From an uncultured Clostridia bacterium (lineage in GTDB: Bacteria > Bacillota > Clostridia > Oscillospirales > Acutalibacteraceae): a DNA stretch of 40,425 bases. The translations under genes and the position numbers were made by a program. The stretch covers positions 1 to 40,425 of the forward strand of contig CANROX010000012.1 of NCBI GenBank assembly GCA_947632335.1, in the 5' to 3' direction. Every line of letters starts with the position of its first letter. Within the stretch, counting starts at the first letter, position 1. Under the pieces are notes generated by a model. It saw only the letters and a program-made list of their open reading frames with translations. It was not told where the DNA came from and did not search any database. Below are positions 9,312 through 16,016 of this stretch, in pieces.

Positions 9312-9341
9312 AACGGCTGCCACTTTGACAGCCGTTTTGTT
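9312..9341. terminator. Terminator of the iron alcohol dehydrogenase gene
   Basis: AACGGCTG (9312-9319) pairs with CAGCCGTT (9329-9336), lying between the minus-strand alcohol dehydrogenase and the Nudix gene. T-rich sequence on both sides makes it usable in either direction. Confidence 0.75.
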
Positions 9342-9352
9342 TGATTGTTAAA

Positions 9353-10570
9353 TTAGAAATCAACCTCAGTGTCATAGTAGCAACACTTAAGGAGTTTTTC
9401 CATTTCTTCCTGTGTAGGAATCCTTGGGTTAGAACCTGTGCAGGCGTCGCCGATAGCGTTCTTTGCAATTTCAGGTAATCTTTCAAGGAATACATCCTCG
9501 GGAACAAATCCCTGTTCTGTTGGATAGGAGTCTGCACCGTAGTTCTTAATGCAGTGAGGAATGTTAAGGTCGTCATTCATACCTCTCAGGTACTTAATGA
9601 GAAGTTCAACCTTTTCATCATCATTAGAACCGCCAAGTTCCATAAAGTCAGCAATAACGCCGTATCTTTTCTTTGCAGTTTCATTCTTTGCGTTAAATGC
9701 AATAACCTTTGGAAGATACATAGCATTGGCTGCACCGTGAATAATATGTGCGCCAAAGTCAGCAAATGCAGCACCGGTCTTGTGTGCCATTGAGTGAACA
9801 ATACCCAAAAGTGCATTGGAGAATGCCATACCTGCAAGGCACTGTGCATTATGCATAGACGCTCTCTTTTCCATATCGCCGTTATAAGATTTTACAAGGT
9901 CATTTTGAATCATCTTAATTGAGTAGAGAGCAAGTGGGTCGGTGTAGTCGCAGTTGGCAGTAGAAACATAGGCCTCAACGGAGTGAGTCATAGCGTCCAT
10001 ACCTGTGTGAGCAACCAGCTTTTGTGGCATTGTTTCAGCAAGGTCCGGGTCAACAATAGCAACATCCGGTGTAATTTCAAAGTCGGCAATAGGATATTTA
10101 ATGCCCTTTGAGTAATCTGTAATAATAGAGAAAGCTGTTACCTCTGTGGCTGTACCTGATGTTGAAGATATAGCACAGAAATGTGCCTTTTTGCGCAGTG
10201 CAGGAATACCGAATACCTTGCACATCTCTTCAAATGTAATATCCGGATATTCATACTTAATCCACATAGCTTTTGCTGCGTCTATTGGTGAACCGCCGCC
10301 CATTGCTACAATCCAATCCGGTTCAAATTCCAGCATTGCCTGTGCACCCTTCATAACAGTTTCAACTGACGGGTCAGGTTCAATGCCCTCAAAAACTTTA
10401 ACTTCCATACCGGCTTCTTCAAGGTAGGAGATAGCCTTGTCAAGGAAGCCAAAACGCTTCATTGAGCCACCGCCAACGCAGATAATAGCCTTTTTTCCTG
10501 TAAATGATTTAAGTGCCTCAAGAGCACCCTTACCGTGATAAAGGTCTCTTGGAAGAGTAAATCTTGCCAT
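9353..10570 (-). CDS. Iron-containing alcohol dehydrogenase
   Basis: A 405-residue group III (iron-dependent) alcohol dehydrogenase, reducing an aldehyde to an alcohol with NAD(P)H to dispose of fermentation electrons. The nucleotide-binding loop AMGGGSPIDAAK is at residues 89-100. Probable metal ligands are D192 and H196 (HTGMDAMTHSVEAY), H259 (IVHSMAH) and H278 (IIHGAANA). The sequence is closest in form to the C-terminal half of AdhE and to stand-alone ethanol/butanol dehydrogenases. Substrate and cofactor preference are not visible. It is monocistronic, with GGAGG before the ATG, a near-consensus promoter and a terminator. The promoter carries an 18-bp palindrome, suggesting control by a repressor. 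Confidence 0.93.
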   Translation of the reverse strand: MARFTLPRDLYHGKGALEALKSFTGKKAIICVGGGSMKRFGFLDKAISYLEEAGMEVKVFEGIEPDPSVETVMKGAQAMLEFEPDWIVAMGGGSPIDAAKAMWIKYEYPDITFEEMCKVFGIPALRKKAHFCAISSTSGTATEVTAFSIITDYSKGIKYPIADFEITPDVAIVDPDLAETMPQKLVAHTGMDAMTHSVEAYVSTANCDYTDPLALYSIKMIQNDLVKSYNGDMEKRASMHNAQCLAGMAFSNALLGIVHSMAHKTGAAFADFGAHIIHGAANAMYLPKVIAFNAKNETAKKRYGVIADFMELGGSNDDEKVELLIKYLRGMNDDLNIPHCIKNYGADSYPTEQGFVPEDVFLERLPEIAKNAIGDACTGSNPRIPTQEEMEKLLKCCYYDTEVDF

Positions 10571-10613
10571 TTTAATTACCTCCGAACTTAATATAAATAT
10601 TTTATTATTTTAT

Positions 10614-10647
10614 ATAGCAATTATTCTTAATTTTATAATTGCTATAG
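10614..10647. promoter_or_regulatory. Perfect inverted repeat in the 5' leader of the alcohol dehydrogenase
   Basis: TATAGCAATTAT (10614-10625) and ATAATTGCTATA (10636-10647) are perfect 12-bp complements around a 10-nt loop. They lie between the promoter and the ATG (minus strand). This could be a protein-binding operator or an mRNA hairpin. Confidence 0.55.
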
Positions 10648-10670
10648 GTTTTCCACAAATTCACAACTAC

Positions 10671-10699
10671 ATTATAAAACAATTTAGCTAAATTGTAAA
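10671..10699 (-). promoter_or_regulatory. Promoter of the iron alcohol dehydrogenase with embedded palindrome
   Basis: On the minus strand, TTTACA (10694-10699) and TATAAT (10671-10676) are 17 nt apart. An exact 18-bp palindrome, ACAATTTAGCTAAATTGT (10679-10696), covers the spacer and half of the -35 box, which is where a repressor would block polymerase. It is not a Rex box, whose half-sites have the opposite orientation (TTGT outside). Confidence 0.7.
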
Positions 10700-10750
10700 T
10701 AGAAAATATAAAATAAATTAAGTAAAAAAATAAAAAAGGCACTCTATATT

Positions 10751-10791
10751 GATATGCACCCCAAAGGTTAGACACTTTTGGGGTGCATATC
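10751..10791. repeat. Long hairpin resembling an IS3-type element end (relict)
   Basis: GATATGCACCCCAAA (10751-10765) pairs with TTTGGGGTGCATATC (10777-10791) around an 11-nt loop containing GTTAGACAC. The pattern of GCACCCCAAA followed by a GTTAGACA block is reminiscent of terminal repeats of IS3-family (IS150-like) elements as I recall them. No transposase is present, so at most a solo end remains. On the minus strand the stem is followed, after 9 nt, by GCCTTTTTTATTTTTTT, so it could also work as a terminator. Confidence 0.4.
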
Positions 10792-10869
10792 ATATCTATA
10801 CCAATTGTTGTGCTACAAGCAGCACAAACTCTTGCTTTGAAATACAAAAAAATTATCCGGCATAAATCC

Positions 10870-11553
10870 TTAACTGTTTTTCGGTATAAGAGATGCTATT
10901 CTTCCTGCAAAATCACTAAAGTTTTGTGATTGAATAATTACTTTGCCCGGTCCTGTTAATCTCGTTAAAAATAGTCCTTCTCCACCCAGAAAGATATTTT
11001 TCATACCCTTTACAGTTTCAATTTCATATTTTACTGTTGGTTCAAATGCTACTACATTACCTGTATCCACTTTTAAGACCTCTCCTGCTGCTAATTCTTT
11101 AATAACAGGATCTCCGTCTACTTCTATGAACAACATTCCATTTCCTATTGCTCTTTGTAAAACAAATCCTTCTCCTCCAAATAATCCTGAGGAAAATTTC
11201 TTTGTAAATTCTACTTTTAAATTAACATTTTCTTCTGCACATAAAAATGCTCTTTTTTGTAATATCATTCCTGCCGGCAATTCTGCAACATTTATTGGTA
11301 TAATATCTCCCGGAACAGTTGCGGCAAACGCAATTTTTGCATTATCAACTTCAGCCTTGTATGAACTCATAAAAATGGATTCACCTGTAAACATCCTTCC
11401 TAAACTTTTCATTACTCCGCCGCGTGCATTCGTGGACATACTGATTCCTTCTGTTTGCCAAGCCATTCCTCCGCTTTGAGTATATAGTCCTTCTCCGTGG
11501 TTTAATGTTACTTCAACTGTTGGTACAGTTTTTCCTATAATTTCATATTTCAT
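10870..11553 (-). CDS. AIM24/TIGR00266 family protein
   Basis: A 227-residue soluble protein of the AIM24 (TIGR00266) family, a beta-rich fold of unknown biochemical role found across bacteria and in yeast mitochondria. The N-terminal part MKYEIIGKTVPTVEVTLNHG, then GLYTQSGGMAWQT, and the glycine-rich turns FLGGEGLFLTRLTGPG near the C-terminus are typical of the family. There is no signal peptide or membrane segment. AAGGAG precedes the ATG. It has its own promoter and no operon partner, so context gives no clue to function. Confidence 0.85.
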   Translation of the reverse strand: MKYEIIGKTVPTVEVTLNHGEGLYTQSGGMAWQTEGISMSTNARGGVMKSLGRMFTGESIFMSSYKAEVDNAKIAFAATVPGDIIPINVAELPAGMILQKRAFLCAEENVNLKVEFTKKFSSGLFGGEGFVLQRAIGNGMLFIEVDGDPVIKELAAGEVLKVDTGNVVAFEPTVKYEIETVKGMKNIFLGGEGLFLTRLTGPGKVIIQSQNFSDFAGRIASLIPKNS

Positions 11554-11611
11554 TAATAATACTCCTTTTCTTATAAATTTTATTTTTTTCTTTTTAATTT
11601 CTTTATGTAAT

Positions 11612-11640
11612 ATTGTATCAAAAGAAGTGGATTTTGTAAA
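11612..11640 (-). promoter_or_regulatory. Promoter of the AIM24-family gene
   Basis: On the minus strand, TTTACA (11635-11640) and TACAAT (11612-11617) are separated by 17 nt, about 60 nt upstream of the ATG. Confidence 0.65.
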
Positions 11641-11740
11641 TATAAAAGATTAACTACTTTATTTTTATCCTTTTAATTAGAATTAGATTTTTTAGTTCTA
11701 AATAATGCTGCAATCACACTATTTTATCGGTGAATTTATT

Positions 11741-11817
11741 AGGGGCATAGGGATACTACCCTTAAAAGTTCAGGTAAAAAATGTATGTTATTCGTACCCT
11801 ATGGTGATACCTCCCCT
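11741..11817. other. Foldback element in a ~410-nt non-coding gap
   Basis: The gap 11554-11963 holds no supportable gene. Besides a promoter and a terminator it contains nested complementary blocks: AGGGG (11741-11745) with CCCCT (11813-11817), and CATAGGG (11746-11752) with CCCTATG (11797-11803), leaving a 9-nt bulge on one side and a ~44-nt inner loop. It is more GC-rich and structured than its flanks. It could be a decayed mobile-element end or a small structured RNA. I recognise no known family. Confidence 0.35.
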
Positions 11818-11884
11818 CATTTTCTTTGGACTTAGTGATTTAGGATTAAATTTTTAAGACATGAAGAAAAGAGCGAATATAAGC

Positions 11885-11914
11885 AAAAAAGCCCAGCTTG
11901 TGCCGGGCTTTTTT
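11885..11914. terminator. Terminator of the ilvA-ridA transcript
   Basis: AAAAAAGCCC (11885-11894) pairs with GGGCTTTTTT (11905-11914). It lies 50 nt past the ridA stop codon, with T-runs on both strands. Confidence 0.88.
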
Positions 11915-11963
11915 CAACATACTGAAAGACAGTTTAAAATGCCTTTATAAAAATTTTTGTTAA

Positions 11964-12338
11964 TTATAGTTCAGCAATAACCTCAACTTCTACAAGGACA
12001 TCCTTTGGTAAAGTTTTTACAGCTACACAGGAACGGGCGGGTTTTGATGTAAAGTATTCACCGTAAACCCCATTAAAGGCCCCAAAATCCTCCATATTTT
12101 TAAGGAAGCAAACTGTTTTCACCGCTTTGTCCATTGATGTGCCTGCGGCTTTAAGAACCTCTGTAAGGTTTTTGCAAACCTGGTGGGTCTGTTCTTCAAT
12201 AGTTGTGGTTTCAACATTTCCTGTTGTAGGGTTTATTGCAATTTGACCGGAAGTAAAAACAAGATTTCCTGTTGTCACCGCCTGTGAGTAAGGACCAATA
12301 GCGTCCGGAGCAGTTTTTGTGTAAACTTTTTGACTCAT
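11964..12338 (-). CDS. ridA: RidA family 2-iminobutanoate/2-iminopropanoate deaminase
   Basis: A 124-residue protein of the RidA/YjgF/YER057c family, which forms trimers and speeds hydrolysis of reactive enamine/imine intermediates to 2-keto acids. Family hallmarks: the N-terminal IGPYSQA, VFTSGQIA in the first strands, the substrate-carboxylate-binding arginine R102 in KPARSCVAV, and the C-terminal VEVEVIAEL with the conserved acidic residue. It lies 20 nt downstream of the threonine deaminase gene in the same transcript. This makes biological sense: that enzyme releases 2-aminocrotonate, the reactive compound RidA clears, protecting other PLP enzymes. Confidence 0.95.
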   Translation of the reverse strand: MSQKVYTKTAPDAIGPYSQAVTTGNLVFTSGQIAINPTTGNVETTTIEEQTHQVCKNLTEVLKAAGTSMDKAVKTVCFLKNMEDFGAFNGVYGEYFTSKPARSCVAVKTLPKDVLVEVEVIAEL

Positions 12339-12358
12339 AATAATTCTCCTTTTTTGTA

Positions 12359-13555
12359 TTAATCTACTAATTTAAGACCGGCACTGCGAAGTGCGTCCTC
12401 TATTTCCTTGACATGTTCAGAGTTTCTTGTTTCAAGTACAAGTCTAAGGTAACAACCATTAATGTCCGCTGTTTCACTTGCCCTTTCGTGGTGAACAGAG
12501 GTAACATTGCCTCCGCACCTTGCAATAATGCTGGATACAAGTTCCAGCTGACCCGGTTTATCCATAAGTTCAACGCAAATGTTTGCGTTCCTGCCGGTAT
12601 TCATAAGACCTCTCTTAATAACTCGTGAGAGAATGGTCACATCAATATTACCGCCTGAAACTACGCAGACAACCTTTTTTCCCTTAACTGGCAGTTTATT
12701 AAACATAACTGCCGCAACAGATACAGCGCCTGCACCCTCGGCAATCATTTTTTGCTGTTCAATAAGGGCAAGTATGGCTGAAGAAATTTCATCCTCACTT
12801 ACCGTTACAATCTGGTCAACATAATCTTTAACAAGTTGGAATGTGTTTTTGCCCGGCTCTTTAACCTTGATACCGTCGGCAATCGTGTTGACTTCATTAA
12901 GGGTGATAATTTTATCGTCCTTAATTGACTCATACATACTGGGAGCGCCTGCGGCCTGTACGCCGTAAATCTTGACTTTTGGATTAAGTTTCTTTGCCGC
13001 AAAGGCAACCCCGCTGATTAGTCCGCCGCCGCCGATTGGAACAACAATGGCATCAACATCGGGCATTTCGTCCATAATTTCAAGACCTATAGTACCTTGA
13101 CCGGCAATTACATTAATATCGTCAAAGGGGTGGACAAATGTATAGCCGCACTTATCACGAAGTTCTATTGCCTTGTTATAGGCATCGTCATAGACACCCT
13201 TAACCATACATACCTCTGCACCGTAGCTCTTGGTAGCCTCGACCTTTGAAATGGGAGCGCCGTCAGGCAGGCAGATAAGGGATTTAATGCCGTACTTTGT
13301 GGCGGCAAGAGCCACACCCTGGGCATGGTTTCCGGCAGAGCAGGCAATAACGCCGTGCGCTTTTTCCTCATCACTAAGCTGTGAAATCATATAGCCGGAA
13401 CCTCTGAGCTTGAAAGAGCCTGTAAGCTGTAGACATTCGGGTTTAAGATAGACCTGACACTCTGTATTAATCTTCGGAGCAGGAACAATCTTTGTTTCCC
13501 TTACTACATCTCTAAGTACATGAGAGGCGTGATAGATTTTATCTAATGTCAACAT
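12359..13555 (-). CDS. ilvA: Threonine ammonia-lyase (threonine deaminase) with C-terminal ACT domain
   Basis: A 398-residue PLP enzyme converting threonine to 2-oxobutanoate and ammonia. The PLP lysine is K49 in GSFKLRGSG; SAGNHAQGVA and PIGGGGLISG are the other cofactor-binding loops. A single ACT regulatory domain occupies about residues 325-398 (starting NICVELMDKPGQLE). The length and single ACT domain match the short, TdcB-like class rather than the ~500-residue E. coli IlvA. However, the leader is a T-box reading an isoleucine codon, which argues for a role in isoleucine synthesis, hence the symbol. It is the first gene of the transcript and is followed by ridA. Confidence 0.93.
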   Translation of the reverse strand: MLTLDKIYHASHVLRDVVRETKIVPAPKINTECQVYLKPECLQLTGSFKLRGSGYMISQLSDEEKAHGVIACSAGNHAQGVALAATKYGIKSLICLPDGAPISKVEATKSYGAEVCMVKGVYDDAYNKAIELRDKCGYTFVHPFDDINVIAGQGTIGLEIMDEMPDVDAIVVPIGGGGLISGVAFAAKKLNPKVKIYGVQAAGAPSMYESIKDDKIITLNEVNTIADGIKVKEPGKNTFQLVKDYVDQIVTVSEDEISSAILALIEQQKMIAEGAGAVSVAAVMFNKLPVKGKKVVCVVSGGNIDVTILSRVIKRGLMNTGRNANICVELMDKPGQLELVSSIIARCGGNVTSVHHERASETADINGCYLRLVLETRNSEHVKEIEDALRSAGLKLVD

Positions 13556-13581
13556 AATTTCCCTCTATTCCTAAATAATAT

Positions 13582-13832
13582 AAAAGTCTTCGCCTCACAA
13601 AGAGACGAAGACAAAATTCTCCGTGGTACCACTCTTCTTATTGCATAAGCAATCACTTGTACGCACACTATCATATGCTGTTCCTTAACGCAGAACCTAC
13701 GGACTATCCTACTAAATAAATTTCAGACGCCGGCTCAAGGGTGATTTGCTGTGACCTTTGCCGTTGCTTTCCACCACACAGCAACTCTCTATAGGTAAGC
13801 GGTCACATCCTGTCCCTGTCAACGCTGTTCAA
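13582..13832 (-). promoter_or_regulatory. T-box riboswitch, isoleucine specifier, controlling ilvA-ridA
   Basis: A minus-strand leader of about 250 nt with the parts of a T-box. Stem I contains GTGACC (13801-13806) paired with GGTCAC (13751-13756). Below it, the specifier loop reads GCAA-AUC-ACC, placing an AUC (Ile) codon at 13743-13745, followed by the expected purine. The antiterminator motif GAGTGGTACCACGGAG is at 13619-13634; its UGGU can pair with the ACCA end of tRNA-Ile. The terminator stem GTCTTCGTCTC / GAGGCGAAGAC (13586-13612) is followed by a T-run. By established mechanism, uncharged tRNA-Ile would stabilise the antiterminator and allow ilvA expression when isoleucine is short. 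Confidence 0.93.
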
Positions 13833-13837
13833 ATTCT

Positions 13838-13866
13838 ATTTTATTCCTTTAGGGTGGTTTTGTCAA
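13838..13866 (-). promoter_or_regulatory. Promoter of the T-box/ilvA/ridA transcript
   Basis: On the minus strand, TTGACA (13861-13866) and TAAAAT (13838-13843) are separated by 17 nt. Transcription would begin just before stem I of the T-box. Confidence 0.85.
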
Positions 13867-13884
13867 CCAATTTTATTTAAAGTT

Positions 13885-15057
13885 TTACCTAAAAGTGTAT
13901 TTAAGAAAGTCAGGGAATATGGCTCTCCAGAAAATTTCATTGTGAGATGCCTCTTTGTATTCCTTGAAAACAACCTTATCAGCAGGATAATTTATTTTTT
14001 CAAGATAGGTTATCATATCCTTTGCACCTACATAAAGCTCGCTTTCAAGCTGGTCGCCTTGTCCGTTATAGATGTATACAAGGGGGTGATTTCCCTTAAA
14101 ATCAATCTTTTTAAGATATTTGTCCCATACATCTTCTTCAAAGAGCAAAAATGCAGGAGAAAGAGCCCCAATGGAACTAAATTTGTCCGGATGTTCCATG
14201 CCTATATAAAATGCCTCTATTCCTCCGGAAGAACTTCCGCAGACAGATGTGTTTTTCCTGTCTGTGTATACATTGTAGTTTTTGCTTATATAGGGCATGA
14301 CAGTGTTTACAAGGAAGTCGCAGTAAACCTTGCCTGTGCCGTTTACAAACTCCTCGCCGGCAGTTGGGGACAGCTTGCCTATATTCGGGGTAAGCTCGCT
14401 GTCACGGTTGCCGTCACCGTCATCAATGCCCACAATAATACATTTATGATTGCTGTTAGCCATCATAGACTCTGCGCTTTCCGCAACATTCCAGCAGCCA
14501 TAATTTGTGGAATATGAATCAAAAAGATTTTGTCCGTCGCACATATAGATGACAGAATACTTTGTATCTTTACTATTTTTATTATAATCATCGGGCGTCC
14601 AAATGAAAATTTTTTTCTTTGTGTCCCCGTATTTAAGGGATACCGTTTTAAAATTTATTTCCTTTTCAGGATTATCATATACAAATGGAATACCTGTATT
14701 GCCCTGATTTGAACCGGCCTTCAAGTGGTAGCCGTTTACATAATCATTAAATGCCAATATCATAGACTTGTCTACATCGTCGCCGATAAACTGCACCCTG
14801 TCATATTTTTTAGTATCGCCCTTACAGCTGAAAGTGTTGTAGTCCTTGCCTTCTTTTATCTTTTCAAGGGTAACGGTTTCTGTGGCGTTGCTTTCTGTAC
14901 TGGTGAATATGGCTTTGATTTCCTTTGAATAGCCATCTCTAATATATATTTGGTGTCCTGTTCCGCTGTTCACCTTTTTTTCCTCCTTTTCTGTGCTACA
15001 GCCAAAGAGAACTGTAAACATTGTAATTATCATAATTATAGAAATAATTTTTTTCAT
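13885..15057 (-). CDS. Lipoprotein alpha/beta-hydrolase esterase (Fes/CE1-like)
   Basis: A 390-residue exported lipoprotein. The signal peptide ends in the lipobox VLFGC, so Cys20 would be lipidated and the enzyme held on the outer face of the membrane. After a charged linker, a beta-rich stretch (about 33-115) resembles in pattern a small carbohydrate-binding module, but this is weak. The hydrolase domain (about 125-390) has the nucleophile elbow CGSSSGG with S276, and a late SHNEIFW with the catalytic histidine. This is the putative-esterase family that includes enterochelin and feruloyl/acetyl-xylan esterases. A role in removing ester groups from dietary polysaccharide fits the nearby starch genes but is inference. 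AAGGAGG precedes the ATG; it is monocistronic. Confidence 0.85.
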   Translation of the reverse strand: MKKIISIIMIITMFTVLFGCSTEKEEKKVNSGTGHQIYIRDGYSKEIKAIFTSTESNATETVTLEKIKEGKDYNTFSCKGDTKKYDRVQFIGDDVDKSMILAFNDYVNGYHLKAGSNQGNTGIPFVYDNPEKEINFKTVSLKYGDTKKKIFIWTPDDYNKNSKDTKYSVIYMCDGQNLFDSYSTNYGCWNVAESAESMMANSNHKCIIVGIDDGDGNRDSELTPNIGKLSPTAGEEFVNGTGKVYCDFLVNTVMPYISKNYNVYTDRKNTSVCGSSSGGIEAFYIGMEHPDKFSSIGALSPAFLLFEEDVWDKYLKKIDFKGNHPLVYIYNGQGDQLESELYVGAKDMITYLEKINYPADKVVFKEYKEASHNEIFWRAIFPDFLKYTFR

Positions 15058-15077
15058 AAAAACACCTCCTTAATTTG

Positions 15078-15106
15078 ATTTTACATAATATACTTTCCCC
15101 CGTCAA
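15078..15106 (-). promoter_or_regulatory. Promoter of the esterase gene
   Basis: On the minus strand, TTGACG (15101-15106) and TAAAAT (15078-15083) are separated by 17 nt. It is back to back with the promoter of the queuine salvage unit. Confidence 0.75.
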
Positions 15107-15125
15107 GATAAATATTTCAGTTATC

Positions 15126-15154
15126 TTGATTTTTTAATAGGTATAGTATATAAT
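15126..15154 (+). promoter_or_regulatory. Promoter of the queuine salvage unit
   Basis: TTGATT (15126-15131) and TATAAT (15149-15154) are 17 nt apart. The expected start of transcription is near 15159-15162, exactly where the structured leader begins. Confidence 0.8.
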
Positions 15155-15158
15155 TTCT

Positions 15159-15262
15159 ATGGTTAATTTAGTAGCCCGTCAGTTCGGAACCATCCTGACG
15201 CTAAATAAAACTACGGATTATAGCAAAATTTTTTATGGGCGCCGTAGTGCGCCCTTTTTGTT
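15159..15262 (+). promoter_or_regulatory. Riboswitch-like leader with terminator/antiterminator, possibly preQ1- or queuine-sensing
   Basis: A ~100-nt leader precedes queuosine-salvage genes. A hairpin is built from UUUAG/CUAAA (15167-15171/15201-15205) and CGUCAG/CUGACG (15177-15182/15195-15200) with a 12-nt loop. The loop segment AACCAU (15188-15193) can pair with the extreme 5' end AUGGUU (15159-15164), making a pseudoknot. An A-rich tail follows. ACTACGG (15210-15216) can pair with CCGTAGT (15242-15248). That pairing overlaps and excludes the terminator GGGCGC/GCGCCC (15237-15242/15249-15254) plus T-run. The hairpin with A-rich tail is like preQ1 aptamers in outline, but I cannot match it confidently to class I, II or III. 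Confidence 0.7.
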
Positions 15263-15287
15263 TTGCCTTTTCCGAAAAGGAGGAAGA

Positions 15288-16016
15288 ATGGAAAGGTACA
15301 GTGTTGTTAAGGAAAAAAATCCCCGAGAGATTGTTTTGCTTAGGGGAAGTGGGTGTAAGTGGAAGATTTGTACTTTCTGCGACTATCACCTTGATAGGTG
15401 TGATAATGAGGAGGAAAACTACCTTCTTAATTTACAGGAGCTTAAAAAGGTTACAGGAAAGTACAAAAGACTGGAGGTTATAAACTCCGGGAGCTTTTGT
15501 GACCTTGATGAAAAAACAATGAACCTTATTAAAAAAGTCTGCAAAGATAAGGGCATAACCACCCTGCATTTTGAGAGCCACTGGATGCACAGAAAGGAAG
15601 TACCTGCTCTAAGAGAAAGGTTCAGACATATTGGTGTAAAGGTTGTTATTAAAACGGGAGTGGAAACCTTTGACAGAAACTTTAGAGAAAAAATATTAAA
15701 AAAGGGTTTTGGTGAGGCGTCTCCGGAACAAATTGCTGTCTATGCACAGGAGATATGTCTTTTATTTGGTATTATAGGTCAGACCAAGGAGAGTATGGAA
15801 AAGGATATTGAAACAGGCCTAAAGTATTTTGACAGGGTTTGTATCAATATTATGTGTGATAACTCAACCACTGTTAAACCGGACAGTGGGGTTATCAGTA
15901 TATTTAAAGATAAAATTGCACCTAAATACATAGACAATGACAGAGTCGATATACTTATGGATAACCTGGATTTTGGTGTTGGAGATAAGGTACAGGAGGT
16001 TTTTAAAAATGATTAA
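15288..16016 (+). CDS. queL: Radical-SAM protein, probable queuosine lyase-type queuine salvage enzyme
   Basis: A 242-residue protein with a cysteine cluster near its N-terminus, GCKWKICTFCDYH (CX4CX2C spacing), suitable for a [4Fe-4S] cluster that cleaves S-adenosylmethionine. Most radical-SAM enzymes have CX3CX2C, so the spacing is a variant. The later parts (LEVINSGSFCDL, LHFESHWMHR, VVIKTGVETFD) fit a radical-SAM barrel. It overlaps by 8 nt a gene for a queuosine-precursor transporter. Radical-SAM proteins beside such transporters in Clostridia include the queuine-releasing QueL; this assignment rests on context and recall, not on a search. The ATG at 15288 is chosen for the AAAAGGAGG just upstream; in-frame sequence before it is the leader RNA. 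Confidence 0.65.
   Translation: MERYSVVKEKNPREIVLLRGSGCKWKICTFCDYHLDRCDNEEENYLLNLQELKKVTGKYKRLEVINSGSFCDLDEKTMNLIKKVCKDKGITTLHFESHWMHRKEVPALRERFRHIGVKVVIKTGVETFDRNFREKILKKGFGEASPEQIAVYAQEICLLFGIIGQTKESMEKDIETGLKYFDRVCINIMCDNSTTVKPDSGVISIFKDKIAPKYIDNDRVDILMDNLDFGVGDKVQEVFKND

Noticed and set aside
10671..10699. Rex-binding site in the alcohol dehydrogenase promoter
   Set aside because: Rex boxes read TTGT...ACAA from outside in; this palindrome has the opposite orientation.
10605..10847. Minus-strand open frame of 80 codons
   Set aside because: It runs through the IS-like hairpin and the dehydrogenase promoter, has no ribosome binding site and has a composition unlike a real protein.
15159..15287. 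N-terminal extension of the radical-SAM protein
   Set aside because: The in-frame ATG at 15159 lies at the predicted transcription start, and the region forms terminator and antiterminator stems; AAAAGGAGG marks the ATG at 15288.
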